Shown: positions 55,917-64,000, counted from the first letter of the stretch. The stretch is 64,000 nucleotides of DNA from Desulfobacca sp. (GCA_020725545.1 DYEV01000027.1:124001-188000); one strand, 5' to 3'. The notes: generated from the letters alone by a model not told the origin. Made by a program: numbers and translations.

Positions 55917-56589
55917 GGCCGCCGTATCTCCTTTTGTAAGCCGGGTGGATGATGGCCCCCGGGGTGGTGGTCCGGGCATGCGGATGGAGGGGCAGGATGG
56001 GATCGATGAGATCCAGGCGCCCCTGCCGATCCAGGCGTTCGTAGATGGCGCACCAGGCGCAGTCATTGTCCGGATTAACTTCGCACTTGCCCTTGAGGTT
56101 GCCGCCGCAGGGACCGTTAAGCAGCCCTTTAGGGCACATGGTCACCGGGCAGATGCCCCCGGTAGTACCCAGGTAGCAGTTATGGCAGGCCCGGCAACGC
56201 TCGGTATAGAAGCCGGCCTCTTCGTTGACCCCGATAAACGTGGTGTTCAGGGCCGGGATGACCGGTTTCATCTCGGGCATGGCCGCTAAAAACTGCACCC
56301 CGGCACCGCAGGCCGTGGACAGGACGATCTCGTAATCAGCCACCGCATCGCTTAGGGGTTGCATAAACTCCCGATCGCACTGGCGCTCCACGGTGATCTC
56401 ACCGACTTTAACGGGTTTGCCGTTCTGACCCCGGGCCAGTTTTATCTGCGAGGCCAACAGCCCCACTTCTTTTTCCCCGCCCGCCAGACAGACGGCCACA
56501 CAGGTGCCGCAGCCGACGATGAGGATCTTTTCATAGGGCTCCAGGGCCGCTTTGATCTCTGCAAATGGTTTGCGCTCTGCTATTATCAT
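55909..56589 (-). CDS. metV: MetV, iron-sulfur/zinc partner of MetF
   Basis: The 226-residue protein begins with VGCGTC (C27, C30, C34) and has C71 and C94. A dense C-terminal cysteine region follows: C132/135/138, CP at 147, C152, C161, C169 and C177/180. This is the pattern of the methylene-THF reductase C-terminal family (MetV), which links MetF to electron carriers. It overlaps the selenoprotein gene by four bases (ATGA) and metF by eight, so the three are translated together. Confidence 0.9.
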   Translation of the reverse strand: MIIAERKPFAEIKAALEPYEKILIVGCGTCVAVCLAGGEKEVGLLASQIKLARGQNGKPVKVGEITVERQCDREFMQPLSDAVADYEIVLSTACGAGVQFLAAMPEMKPVIPALNTTFIGVNEEAGFYTERCRACHNCYLGTTGGICPVTMCPKGLLNGPCGGNLKGKCEVNPDNDCAWCAIYERLDRQGRLDLIDPILPLHPHARTTTPGAIIHPAYKRRYGGHE

Positions 56590-57065
56590 GGTTGCACCGC
56601 CAGTTCCTGCTGTTCGCTGGGTTGTTCACCTGCCCAAGTCCCCGCTTTCCTCCGGAATTGCGGATTCAACGGACTGGGACCGAGCGCCTTCACCCTGTCG
56701 GTCATTTCCTTGACGACAGCCACCCACTTAGGGGCATCAGAGGCGGCGATTTCATACATTGCCAACCGCTCCCCACCGATGCCGCATTCATCCAATAAGT
56801 GTTTGGCATATTCCACCCGCTCACGAGCTCTTAAATTTCCTTCCAGGAAATTACAGGTCCCGGCTTCTCAGCCACCCACAAAGATGGCGTCGGCACCGGC
56901 CTCAAATCCTTTCAAGATATGAATGATATCGATCCGCCCGGTGCACAGATACTTGACAATGCGCACGGTGGCCGGATACTGCATCCGGGCCGAACCGGCC
57001 ATATCAGCGGCTGTATAGGTGCAGTAGGTGCAGACCAGGGCCAAAATCCTCGGTTCGAAGTCCAT
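56586..57065 (-). CDS. mvhD: MvhD/FrhD-type hydrogenase iron-sulfur subunit, selenoprotein (in-frame TGA)
   Basis: Read through the TGA at 56868..56870, the frame gives a complete 159-residue MvhD. It has C12/C15 (VCTYC), C41, then Sec66 in VGGUEAGTC with Cys71. Most relatives have Cys at this place (GC-x4-C), so the TGA replaces a cluster ligand. Family sequence continues smoothly after it (NLRARERVEYAKHLLDECGI). A SECIS-like hairpin follows the TGA and selB is present in the window. The ATG at 57065 has AAGG upstream, ten bases after hdrA. MvhD carries electrons between HdrA and its donors; here it links HdrA to MetV. Confidence 0.88.
56834..56852 (-). promoter_or_regulatory. Bacterial SECIS-like hairpin
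   Basis: Perfect seven-base arms AATTTCC/GGAAATT close on the loop TGGAA. The loop begins 22 bases past the TGA and has G at its second position, matching the published general bSECIS pattern (loop 16-37 bases from UGA, G among the first two loop bases). Confidence 0.7.
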
Positions 57066-57075
57066 GCCAGTCACC

Positions 57076-60000
57076 TTAGCTCCTCCCACCCCAGCCAAGC
57101 GCCGCCCAGAAGGGGTTCAGGGCCTCAATCTTGGCAATAAATTGTTCATCCAGATTGTGTTTCACACTGATGGCCTTGCGGGGGCAGGCGCTGGCACAGT
57201 TGCCGCAGCCCTGGCAGGCCGCGGCATCGATGACCACCACGCCCTCGCTTTCGTCCATCTTCGGCACCCCATACGGACAGGTGCGCACGCAGGTGAGACA
57301 GGCCACACACTTCAGCGGGTCCACCACGGCCACTGCGCCAGGCACAAACATTTCGGCCTTGGACACGACTCCCAGAGCCCGGCCCGCCGCGCCTTTGGCC
57401 TGAGCAATGCTCTCCTCCAAAAACTTGGGACTATGCGCCAGGCCGCAAACAAAAACACCTGCTGAGGCAAAATCCACCGGCCGCAACTTCAGGTGGGCTT
57501 CCATGAAAAAGCCATCGGCGTCAAAGGGCAGCTTCAAGACCTTGGCGATCTCCTGGCTCATGGGATGGGGCCGCACCGCCGCCGATAGCACCAGATAATC
57601 AGCCGGCAGGGCTAAATCCATCTGCAAGGCCTGGTCATGGACCAGCACCTGCAGCCCTTGGGGGGTCGCAGTCACCTGGGGTTTGCGCTCCAGCTCAAAG
57701 CGCACAAACTGCACGCCCAAGTCCCGGGCTTCCTTATAAGCAAGTTCCTTCAAGCCGTAGGTCCGCATATCCCGATAGAGGATAAAGACCTGAGCTTGGG
57801 GGTTCAGCTTTTTGATGGTTATGGCATTCTTGACCGCTTCACCGCAGCAGATGCGGCTGCAGTACATGTGCTCCGGCTCCCGGGAACCCACACACTGGAT
57901 CATGACCACCCGGGATCCCGCCTGGAAGGCAGTGGGGTTGGTGTGCAGCTTCTCCTCCAGCTCCAACTGCGTCAACACCCGCTCATCCTGGCCGTAGAGG
58001 TATTCCGTGGGCTTATATTCGATGGCACCGGTAGCCACCACGATGGCGCCGAAATCCACCTCCCGTTGGTCGTCACCGTTCACCAGGGTGCCCCGGAACT
58101 TGCCGATACTGCCGGACACGTGCGCTATGGCAGTGTTGGGCAGCCACTCGATGAGGGGATGCGCCTCCACCCGCTGACTCAGCTCATTGATGAGAGACAG
58201 GATTTCATGGCCTTCCATGGTCTTGACCATTCTTTTGGCCAGACTGCCGCTGAGTTTGTCGCCGGATTCCGTCAGATAGACCTGGTAACCGGCCTCAGCA
58301 ATGGTCAAAGCCGCCATCAAGCCGGCCAACCCGCCGCCCGCCACCAGGGCCTTCTGACTCACCGGGAACAGCAGGTCCTGGATCGGCTGCAAGGTCATCG
58401 CCCGGCCCACGGCCATACGCGCCAATTCCTTGGCCACCTCGGTGGCTTCGGCATGATCCGCCTGATGCACCCAGGAGTCCTGGTCCCGGATATTGGCCAT
58501 CTCAAAGAGATACTTGTTCAGGCCGGCCTTGCGCAGGTTCTCCTGAAACAAAGGTTCGTGGGTCCGAGGGCTGCAGGAGGCCACCACCACCCGATTGAGT
58601 TTATGCTCTTCGATCACCTGCCGCATGTTGTCCAACGAATCGGTGGCGCAGGTAAAGGTATAATGATCCGCATAGACCACATGGGGCAAAGTCTTGACAT
58701 ATTCGGTAACCGCCTCGACATCCACCACCCCGGCGATGTTGATGCCGCAGTGGCAGACAAAGACGCCGATGCGGGGTTCTTCGGCCCAAATATCCCGCTC
58801 TTCGGGATACTCCTCCATGGTCAGTAAGGTCCCTTTAGCCTCCGCCAGGAAGGCAGCGGCGGCCCCGGCTGCGGCCGAGGCATTGCCCACCGTCTCCGGG
58901 ATGTCCCGGGGCGCCTGGAAGACGCCGCAGGTGTAGATCCCCGGCTGAGTGGTGGCCACGCTGTCCAGCGGCAGACTTTCCACAAAACCATACCGGTCGG
59001 TCTGGATGTCGCAGATGGCGGCCAACTCCTTGCTGGCCGGATGGGGGTTGAGGCCCACCGAGAGAACCACCAGGTCGAAGATTTCGGTGGTCACCTGCCC
59101 GGCTTCGTCCACATAGGTCAGCTCCAGGTTCTTGGTCTGGGGATCCTGGGCCACCCGGGAGACCATACTGCGCACATAGCGCACGCCATGGGAAGTCTTG
59201 GCCCGCTCGTAGTAGCGGTCAAAACCCTTGCCCTGAGCCCGGATATCAATATAGAAAATGCTGGGTTTGATATGGTGATCATGCTCCTGGGCAATAATGG
59301 CCTGCTTGGTGGCATACATGCAGCAGACATAGGAGCAGTATTCCCGGCCGCAGGAAGCATCCCTGGAACCCACGCATTGGATCCAGGCCACCTTCTGAGG
59401 CGCGCGGTTATCGCTGGGCCGCAGCACGTGCCCACCGGTGGGGCCGGTGGCCGACAGCAGCCGCTCAAACTGCAGCGAGGTAATGACGTTGGGGTAACGG
59501 CCGAAGCCATACTCCGGCTTCAGGCTGGCGTCAAACGGCCGGAAGCCGGGGGACAGGATCAGGGCCCCCACTTCCAGCTGCCGGGTCCGGGGCTCCATAT
59601 TGTGCTCGATGGCCCCAGCCTTACAGGCCGCCACGCACTGCAGACATTCGGAACAGATGCCGCAGTTCAGGCAGCGCTCGGCCTCGGCCATGGCCGCTTC
59701 CCGGGTAAAGCCCAGGTTGATCTCCTTGAAGCCCTTCACCCACTCACTGTGGGGCAGCTCCGGCATGACGGCCCGGGCCTCTTTGGGAGTGTTGGGCGGA
59801 ATGGGCGCCCAGCGGCCCTCCTCGTCGGGCACGGGACGCAGGGGCAGTTCCCGATCGGCTTTCAGGTCCTGGCCGTTGAGAAAGCGGTCAATGGAGATGG
59901 CCGCTTCCCGGCCGGCCGCCACCGCGGCAATGGCGATGTATGGACCCGTGACCACGTCTCCCCCGGCAAAGACGCCGGGACGGCTGGTGGCCAGGGTGTC

Positions 60001-61632
60001 GGGATCGGTTTCGATCAGGCCCCGGGGCGTCAGCTTGATGCCGTCCGCCTCGGTGAGGAACTTTAGGTTGGCCCGCTGACCGATGGCCATGATGACGATA
60101 TCGGTTTTGCGGGTCTCGGTCTTGGCTTCGTCATAGGTGGGGGCAAAACGGCCCTGCTCGTCAAAGACCCGGGTGACGGCCTTGAGCACCAGGCCCGAGA
60201 CCTTAGCATCCTGGGCCTGGATCTCTTTGACCCCCCAGCGGTGGTTGATCTTGATGCCTTCCTGCTCGGCCTCAGCGATCTCCCACGGGGAGGCCGGCAT
60301 CTCCTCCCGGTTTTCCAGACAGACGATCTGGACCTTGCCACCCTGCCGCCGAGCGGTGCGGGCCACGTCCATGGCCACGTTGCCGCCGCCGATGACCGTC
60401 ACCGTCTTGCCGGTGAAGTCAAAGGGCTTCCCTGAGGAAGAATCTTTCAAGTATTCCACGCCCCAGAGGACGCCTTCGGCCTCCGCCCCCGGCACCAGCA
60501 GACGCACCGAATCCTGGGTGCCCACGCCCAGGAAGGCGGCCTGGAAGCCGCCGCTGGTGAGCAGATCGTTCAGGGTCCGACCCTCGCCGCCGATGGGCGA
60601 GTTATAGTGGATCTTGACACCCAGGCGCTGGATATAATCCACTTCCCGCTGCAGGACCGCCCGGGGCAGGCGATATTCGGGAATGCCGTAGCGCAGCCAA
60701 CCCCCGGCCTCGGCCGCCGCCTCAAAGATCTCCACCTGGTAGCCCTGCAGGGCCAGATGGTAGGCGCAGCTCAGACCCGAGGGCCCGGCGCCAATGATGG
60801 CTACCTTTTCCTCCCGGGAAGTGATCTCCGGTATGGGCAGGGTGGCCCAATCCACCTGGTCGGCCACAAAGCGCTTCAGGCTGCAGATGGCCACCGGCTC
60901 GTCCACCTCCTGGCGCCGACAGTCCGACTCGCAGGGATGGGGACAGATGCGGCCGATGGTGCCCGGCAGGGGCAGCCGCTCCATGATCAGGGCCAGGGAT
61001 TCCTGGAATTTCTCTGCTTTGATGAGCTGCACATAGCCCTGCACCGTCAGGTTGGCCGGACAGGCCCGCACACAGGGGGCCCGATCCAGCTTCTTGATGG
61101 CGTATTGGGCCGGAATGGCCTGGGGGAAATGCCGGTAGGCGGCATGGCGCTGCCCCAACCCTTCGTCAAAGGTGGAGGGCATGAGGACCGGGCAGGCCTC
61201 GGCACAGGCCCCGCAGGCGTTGCATTTGGACGAATTGATATAGCGCGGCTCCTGACGCAGGGTCAGGGTAAACCGGCCCGGTTCCCCGGCCAGCGCCGCC
61301 GCCTCGGACTGCGTGATGATCTCGATATCGGGATGGCGGGCCACCTCGATGAGTTTCGGCGAAATCAAACAGGTGGAGCAATCGTTGGTGGGAAAGGTCT
61401 TATCCAATTGGGCCATGACGCCACCGATGGAGATATCCTTTTCCACCAGATAGACCTTAAAGCCGGCATTGGCCGCATCCATGGCAGCCTGCATACCGGA
61501 GATGCCCCCGCCGATGACGGCCACTGCCCCGATTTTGCTCTGCTCAGTTGTTTTCCTAGTCATCGTCTGATCTACCTCTGGGTCTGCTGACGTGGGACCC
61601 CGACTCTTGCCTTTGCCTGTCCCTTTCTTCAT
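57076..61632 (-). CDS. hdrA: Giant HdrA: HdrA-GltD-HdrA multidomain flavoprotein
   Basis: This protein has about 1518 residues. In order: an HdrA FAD fold (GGGISG, 41-46) with a ferredoxin site C137/140/143/147; a GltD-like NAD(P)H/FAD oxidoreductase (about 180-590; GAGPSG 281-286, GGGNVAMD 415-422, GVFAGGDVV near 553); and cysteines C654-C670. The first HdrA core follows (IQCVGSRD at 751, C761-C771). A second HdrA unit carries CHCG at 960, SCSPRTHEP at 1019, GGGLAG at 1099 and CVGSRE..CSRICC at 1247-1263. Two ferredoxin sites end it (C1442-C1452, C1473-C1483). Several flavins could bind, so it fits an electron-bifurcating hub using NAD(P)H. The ATG at 61632 overlaps hdrB by four bases; 61563 is an alternative. 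Confidence 0.9.
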   Translation of the reverse strand: MKKGTGKGKSRGPTSADPEVDQTMTRKTTEQSKIGAVAVIGGGISGMQAAMDAANAGFKVYLVEKDISIGGVMAQLDKTFPTNDCSTCLISPKLIEVARHPDIEIITQSEAAALAGEPGRFTLTLRQEPRYINSSKCNACGACAEACPVLMPSTFDEGLGQRHAAYRHFPQAIPAQYAIKKLDRAPCVRACPANLTVQGYVQLIKAEKFQESLALIMERLPLPGTIGRICPHPCESDCRRQEVDEPVAICSLKRFVADQVDWATLPIPEITSREEKVAIIGAGPSGLSCAYHLALQGYQVEIFEAAAEAGGWLRYGIPEYRLPRAVLQREVDYIQRLGVKIHYNSPIGGEGRTLNDLLTSGGFQAAFLGVGTQDSVRLLVPGAEAEGVLWGVEYLKDSSSGKPFDFTGKTVTVIGGGNVAMDVARTARRQGGKVQIVCLENREEMPASPWEIAEAEQEGIKINHRWGVKEIQAQDAKVSGLVLKAVTRVFDEQGRFAPTYDEAKTETRKTDIVIMAIGQRANLKFLTEADGIKLTPRGLIETDPDTLATSRPGVFAGGDVVTGPYIAIAAVAAGREAAISIDRFLNGQDLKADRELPLRPVPDEEGRWAPIPPNTPKEARAVMPELPHSEWVKGFKEINLGFTREAAMAEAERCLNCGICSECLQCVAACKAGAIEHNMEPRTRQLEVGALILSPGFRPFDASLKPEYGFGRYPNVITSLQFERLLSATGPTGGHVLRPSDNRAPQKVAWIQCVGSRDASCGREYCSYVCCMYATKQAIIAQEHDHHIKPSIFYIDIRAQGKGFDRYYERAKTSHGVRYVRSMVSRVAQDPQTKNLELTYVDEAGQVTTEIFDLVVLSVGLNPHPASKELAAICDIQTDRYGFVESLPLDSVATTQPGIYTCGVFQAPRDIPETVGNASAAAGAAAAFLAEAKGTLLTMEEYPEERDIWAEEPRIGVFVCHCGINIAGVVDVEAVTEYVKTLPHVVYADHYTFTCATDSLDNMRQVIEEHKLNRVVVASCSPRTHEPLFQENLRKAGLNKYLFEMANIRDQDSWVHQADHAEATEVAKELARMAVGRAMTLQPIQDLLFPVSQKALVAGGGLAGLMAALTIAEAGYQVYLTESGDKLSGSLAKRMVKTMEGHEILSLINELSQRVEAHPLIEWLPNTAIAHVSGSIGKFRGTLVNGDDQREVDFGAIVVATGAIEYKPTEYLYGQDERVLTQLELEEKLHTNPTAFQAGSRVVMIQCVGSREPEHMYCSRICCGEAVKNAITIKKLNPQAQVFILYRDMRTYGLKELAYKEARDLGVQFVRFELERKPQVTATPQGLQVLVHDQALQMDLALPADYLVLSAAVRPHPMSQEIAKVLKLPFDADGFFMEAHLKLRPVDFASAGVFVCGLAHSPKFLEESIAQAKGAAGRALGVVSKAEMFVPGAVAVVDPLKCVACLTCVRTCPYGVPKMDESEGVVVIDAAACQGCGNCASACPRKAISVKHNLDEQFIAKIEALNPFWAALGWGGRS

Positions 61633-62465
61633 AACAGCCCCCGTTTCTGGAGCAGCGGCCGGGGGTCCACCAGGTGCCGGGACAACCACTTGGCCGTGTC
61701 CGTATGCCCCATGGCCAGGCCCATAAGTTCGGTAAAATAGAACACTGGCAGATAATACTTTTTACCGGCCTGCTTGGAGATACGTTCCTGAGACATATCC
61801 AGGTTGGCCTGACACATCTGACAGGAGACCACAAAACACTCCGCCCCTGCGGCCAAGGCCCGGTCATAGAGGCGGCGCACCAGGGTGTCCACCAAATCCG
61901 GCCGGGCCAGAGTCAGGCCGGCGCCGCAGCAATCGGTTTTATAGGACCAATCCAGGGGTTCGGCCTGCAGCACGGTGAGGAGCTTCTCCATGTTCTGGGG
62001 ATTTTCGTAATCAAGCTTATCGGTAATGGCCGGCGGCCGGGAGGCCAGGCAGCCATAATACCCCACCGCCTTGAGCCCTTTGAGGGGCCGCCTGACCTTT
62101 TTGGCCAAGGTCTGCAAGAAAGAGGGCTGGGTCAGAAAATCCAGCAGGTCCCAGATTTTTTTATCTAAGGGAGTCTGGCCGGTTTCCTTCTCGGCCTCCT
62201 TCTCTGCGGCCTTGAGCCGGTTGAAACAGAGGGCACAGGGCACCACCACGTCCAGACCGGCCTTTTTGGCCAGGCCCAGGTTGCGGGCCGGCAATTCATA
62301 GGAGAGGCGGTGGCTCAGGCTGTGGGCCGCACTGGCACCACAGCAGCTCCAATCCTCCAACTCCGCCAACTCCAAGTCCAATAAGGGGCTTACCCCCGCA
62401 ATGGAGGCGGCATAATCCGCGGCGGTGCCTTCCAAAGAACATCCGGGATAATAGGATACCTTCAT
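61629..62465 (-). CDS. hdrB: HdrB-like subunit (two CCG domains)
   Basis: This 278-residue protein has two cysteine-rich CCG motifs, C9..C41-C42..C77/C80 and C139..C179-C180..C215/C218. In true HdrB these bind the non-cubane 4Fe-4S clusters that reduce a disulfide. Methanogen CoM-CoB disulfide is not expected here, so the acceptor may be another thiol or the subunit may only relay electrons. It lies eight bases after hdrC and overlaps hdrA by four. Confidence 0.92.
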   Translation of the reverse strand: MKVSYYPGCSLEGTAADYAASIAGVSPLLDLELAELEDWSCCGASAAHSLSHRLSYELPARNLGLAKKAGLDVVVPCALCFNRLKAAEKEAEKETGQTPLDKKIWDLLDFLTQPSFLQTLAKKVRRPLKGLKAVGYYGCLASRPPAITDKLDYENPQNMEKLLTVLQAEPLDWSYKTDCCGAGLTLARPDLVDTLVRRLYDRALAAGAECFVVSCQMCQANLDMSQERISKQAGKKYYLPVFYFTELMGLAMGHTDTAKWLSRHLVDPRPLLQKRGLL

Positions 62466-62473
62466 GGCTCTCT

Positions 62474-63055
62474 TCAGACCCCCGCGCGCTGAAAGATTGA
62501 CTGAATCTCGCCCTTGCCTTTGATGACCGGCGGCCGTCCCAGACGCAGACGGCGCCGTTTGAAGAGGGCCAACCCCAGCTTGGCGTTGTCCAATAATTCT
62601 TTGAGATTAGGCTGGCGCCGGAGCTTATAGATCAGAAACCGCTGCATCAGGGCCATTTCTGACAGACGCCCGCCCGCCTTGCGGATGCTCTCCAAAAAGA
62701 AACGATGGGCCGTGGCCACCTCGGGCTGGTCCACTGCCGCCTTCTGCTTCAGGGCCTCTTCCTTGAGCCAATCCATCACCCCGGCGATGTCAATGCCGTT
62801 GGGACACCGGGTAGTGCAGGTCACACAGGAAGCACAAACCCAGATGGTCCGAGAGCCCAACAACCGCTCCATCTGCCCTAAGAGGGCCAACCGGATGACC
62901 TGATCGGGCAGCAGATCCATAGCAAAAGTAAGAGGACAGCCGGCCGAACATTTTTTACACTGATAACAGGCCGACACCGAGATGGCGGTGGTTTCTGCCA
63001 AACGGCTTGCCAAATGAGTGGCCGGCATCAGCGGCTGCATTTGTGGTATATTCAT
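62474..63055 (-). CDS. hdrC: HdrC-like ferredoxin subunit
   Basis: This protein of about 193 residues has two 4Fe-4S sites, C30/33/36/40 (CYQCKKCSAGCP) and C74/77/80/84 (CASCVTCTTRCP). It relays electrons from HdrA to HdrB in the cytosol. The ATG at 63055 has a GGAG site upstream and matches the family start. A longer frame up to 63217 runs over the putative promoter and shows no conserved protein. It is first in the cluster. Confidence 0.9.
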   Translation of the reverse strand: MNIPQMQPLMPATHLASRLAETTAISVSACYQCKKCSAGCPLTFAMDLLPDQVIRLALLGQMERLLGSRTIWVCASCVTCTTRCPNGIDIAGVMDWLKEEALKQKAAVDQPEVATAHRFFLESIRKAGGRLSEMALMQRFLIYKLRRQPNLKELLDNAKLGLALFKRRRLRLGRPPVIKGKGEIQSIFQRAGV

Positions 63056-63153
63056 GAAACCCTGCTCCTGCGTCGTCAGGCCCCGTCCGAGCTTTACCTC
63101 AGCCCGAAACCGGCCGCAGAGATTATCTTTTGAGCAATCTTTGCCTTGTTTGA

Positions 63154-63171
63154 TTGCATAACCTGTACCAA
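63154..63171 (-). promoter_or_regulatory. Sigma-54-like promoter for the Hdr-Met operon
   Basis: On the minus strand TTGGTACAGGTTATGCAA keeps the GG and GC pairs ten bases apart and matches most of the TTGGCAC-N5-TTGCA consensus. A start near 63143 leaves a leader of about 88 bases before hdrC. No activator-binding site was identified. Confidence 0.4.
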
Positions 63172-63314
63172 AAATGGAATTTCGTGGGAGGCGGCCGTAT
63201 TCCTGACATTTGTTCACCTCATGAAAAGCAACCGATTAATTTTCTGTAGTATTCTTCAACAGGGCGTTATTGCGATTTATTTAGTATATTGATATCATTA
63301 ATTATTTTTGGTGC

Positions 63315-63761
63315 TTAATATTTCAACAGAGGTGTTGGCATATTATCCCTTGGCCCCCCGTCTTTACCCCGCCCGGCCAGGACCCGCTGGATACAGGCGG
63401 TGATTTCTTCCTCGGTAAAGGGTTTTTCCAGATAATCAGCGGTTCCCAAGCGCAGGGCGGCAAGAGCTGTGGCCAACGAACTATAGCCGGTAATGACGAT
63501 GACCGGTACTGGCGGGTGCTGCACCCTTGCCTGCCGCACCACCTCTAAACCGTCCATATCCGGCAGATAGAGGTCGGCCAACAGGAGGTCAAAGGATGTC
63601 TGGGCCAACAATTCCAAGGCCCGTTGGCCGGTGGCGGCCCACGCCACCTGGTAGCCGGCCTCCCGGAGAACCATCTGCAGGGCGGTGGCCACATGGACCT
63701 CGTCTTCCAAGAGCAGGATCTGCACCAGACCCTGAGACGCTGATGGAGTGGCAACGGACAT
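63315..63761 (-). CDS. Receiver-only response regulator
   Basis: The 148-residue protein is a CheY-like receiver with the acidic pair in LLLEDEVHVA, the phospho-acceptor Asp63 in LLLADLYLPDMDG, Thr in VIVITGYSS and Lys in YLEKPFT. There is no output domain, so it signals by protein contact or as a phosphorelay step. Its kinase is not in the window. It lies just upstream of the Hdr-Met operon in the same direction; a regulatory link is only suggested by position. A GTG one codon upstream is an alternative start. Confidence 0.9.
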   Translation of the reverse strand: MSVATPSASQGLVQILLLEDEVHVATALQMVLREAGYQVAWAATGQRALELLAQTSFDLLLADLYLPDMDGLEVVRQARVQHPPVPVIVITGYSSLATALAALRLGTADYLEKPFTEEEITACIQRVLAGRGKDGGPRDNMPTPLLKY

Positions 63762-63890
63762 CACAATGGCTCAATCTCCTGGCGAAAGTACATTCTCCTC
63801 CTTACTCCAGCAATCATCATGCCATTCCCGGCTGATAGATATCCCATTATAGTTATTGATTTTTTACTAAGGGGAAGGAGTTTGTCGGAG

Positions 63891-63982
63891 GAGGTTCGTA
63901 TAATTATTTATACGACCTCTTTTCTTCTGGAAGAAAAAATATAAATAAAATCAAATTGTTGAAGTTGTATATAATCTTATAC
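63891..63982. promoter_or_regulatory. Two matching AT-rich palindromes (possible operators; first also terminator-like)
   Basis: GTATA-N6-TATAC occurs at 63898-63913 and again at 63967-63982, 69 bases apart centre to centre. The first is enclosed by GAGGT/ACCTC arms (63891-63919) and followed by TTTTTCTTCT on the plus strand, so it could end a short plus-strand transcript. The rest of 63765-64000 is AT-rich with no gene. Confidence 0.4.
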
Positions 63983-64000
63983 GGTCAGAAGCCGGCCGTA

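Noticed and set aside
56586-56816. Separate small gene downstream of a truncated mvhD
   Set aside because: It is the C-terminal half of the selenoprotein; the family alignment continues straight through the TGA, and no ribosome site fits the internal ATG.
63056-63217. N-terminal extension of HdrC up to 63217
   Set aside because: The extra 54 residues resemble no HdrC, and the region carries a promoter-like site; the ATG at 63055 has a ribosome site and the family start.

Overview
This window looks like chromosomal DNA from a GC-rich, anaerobic Desulfobacterota (deltaproteobacterial) lineage, probably near Desulfobacca or the Syntrophobacterales. That placement is inferred from gene content: heterodisulfide-reductase (Hdr) and Qmo-like modules joined to methylene-tetrahydrofolate reductase, selenocysteine use, many short lipoproteins, Tad-type secretin genes and a PEP-CTERM-like surface protein. 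I saw no rRNA, convincing tRNA, CRISPR array or complete insertion sequence.

Layout: (1) 1-12.3 kb, mostly minus strand: the start of transketolase, an AddA/AddB-like helicase-nuclease pair downstream of an envelope set (M48 lipoprotein peptidase, SH3 protein, MliC-like protein), a CHASE2 adenylate cyclase, a small zinc-ribbon protein with a lipoprotein, and a SpeD-like protein. (2) 12.6-20 kb, plus strand: plsB, a degenerate kinase-like protein, a cysteine desulfurase resembling selenocysteine lyase, an EamA transporter and a UPF0280 protein. (3) 20-33.9 kb: a VPLP-CTERM surface protein, ligA with acylphosphatase, hisA, a radical-SAM/DUF2344 fusion overlapping RNase G, an ICMT-like methyltransferase, selB, a second M48 lipoprotein, a TIGR00725 protein and a YceI protein. 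(4) 34-40 kb: a reduced Tad/Flp set (CpaA peptidase, CpaC secretin, three lipoproteins, one small protein). (5) 40-50.5 kb: alkaline phosphatase, gap, stand-alone AICAR transformylase, two glycosyltransferases, a DUF5752 protein and an APC permease, with a MITE-like element between them.

(6) 50.5-63.1 kb is the most interesting part. It is one minus-strand gene series in the order hdrC, hdrB, a giant hdrA, mvhD, metV, metF, qmoA-like, qmoB-like. A sigma-54-like site precedes it and a strong intrinsic terminator follows it. The order resembles the MetFV-HdrABC-MvhD complex of Moorella. The giant HdrA carries a GltD-like NAD(P)H/FAD module between two HdrA units. The mvhD gene is interrupted by an in-frame TGA followed by a bacterial SECIS-like hairpin, so it should encode a selenoprotein. 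The last gene adds molybdopterin-dinucleotide-binding-like and GcvH-like domains to a QmoB-like core. Together these suggest a flavin-based electron-confurcating or bifurcating methylene-/methyl-THF oxidoreductase that couples C1 metabolism (Wood-Ljungdahl methyl branch, either direction) to pyridine nucleotide and low-potential carriers.

SelB at 29.6 kb explains how the TGA can be read, and the desulfurase at 16.9 kb could supply selenium. Intergenic DNA is rich in short dispersed repeats of several families, listed separately.
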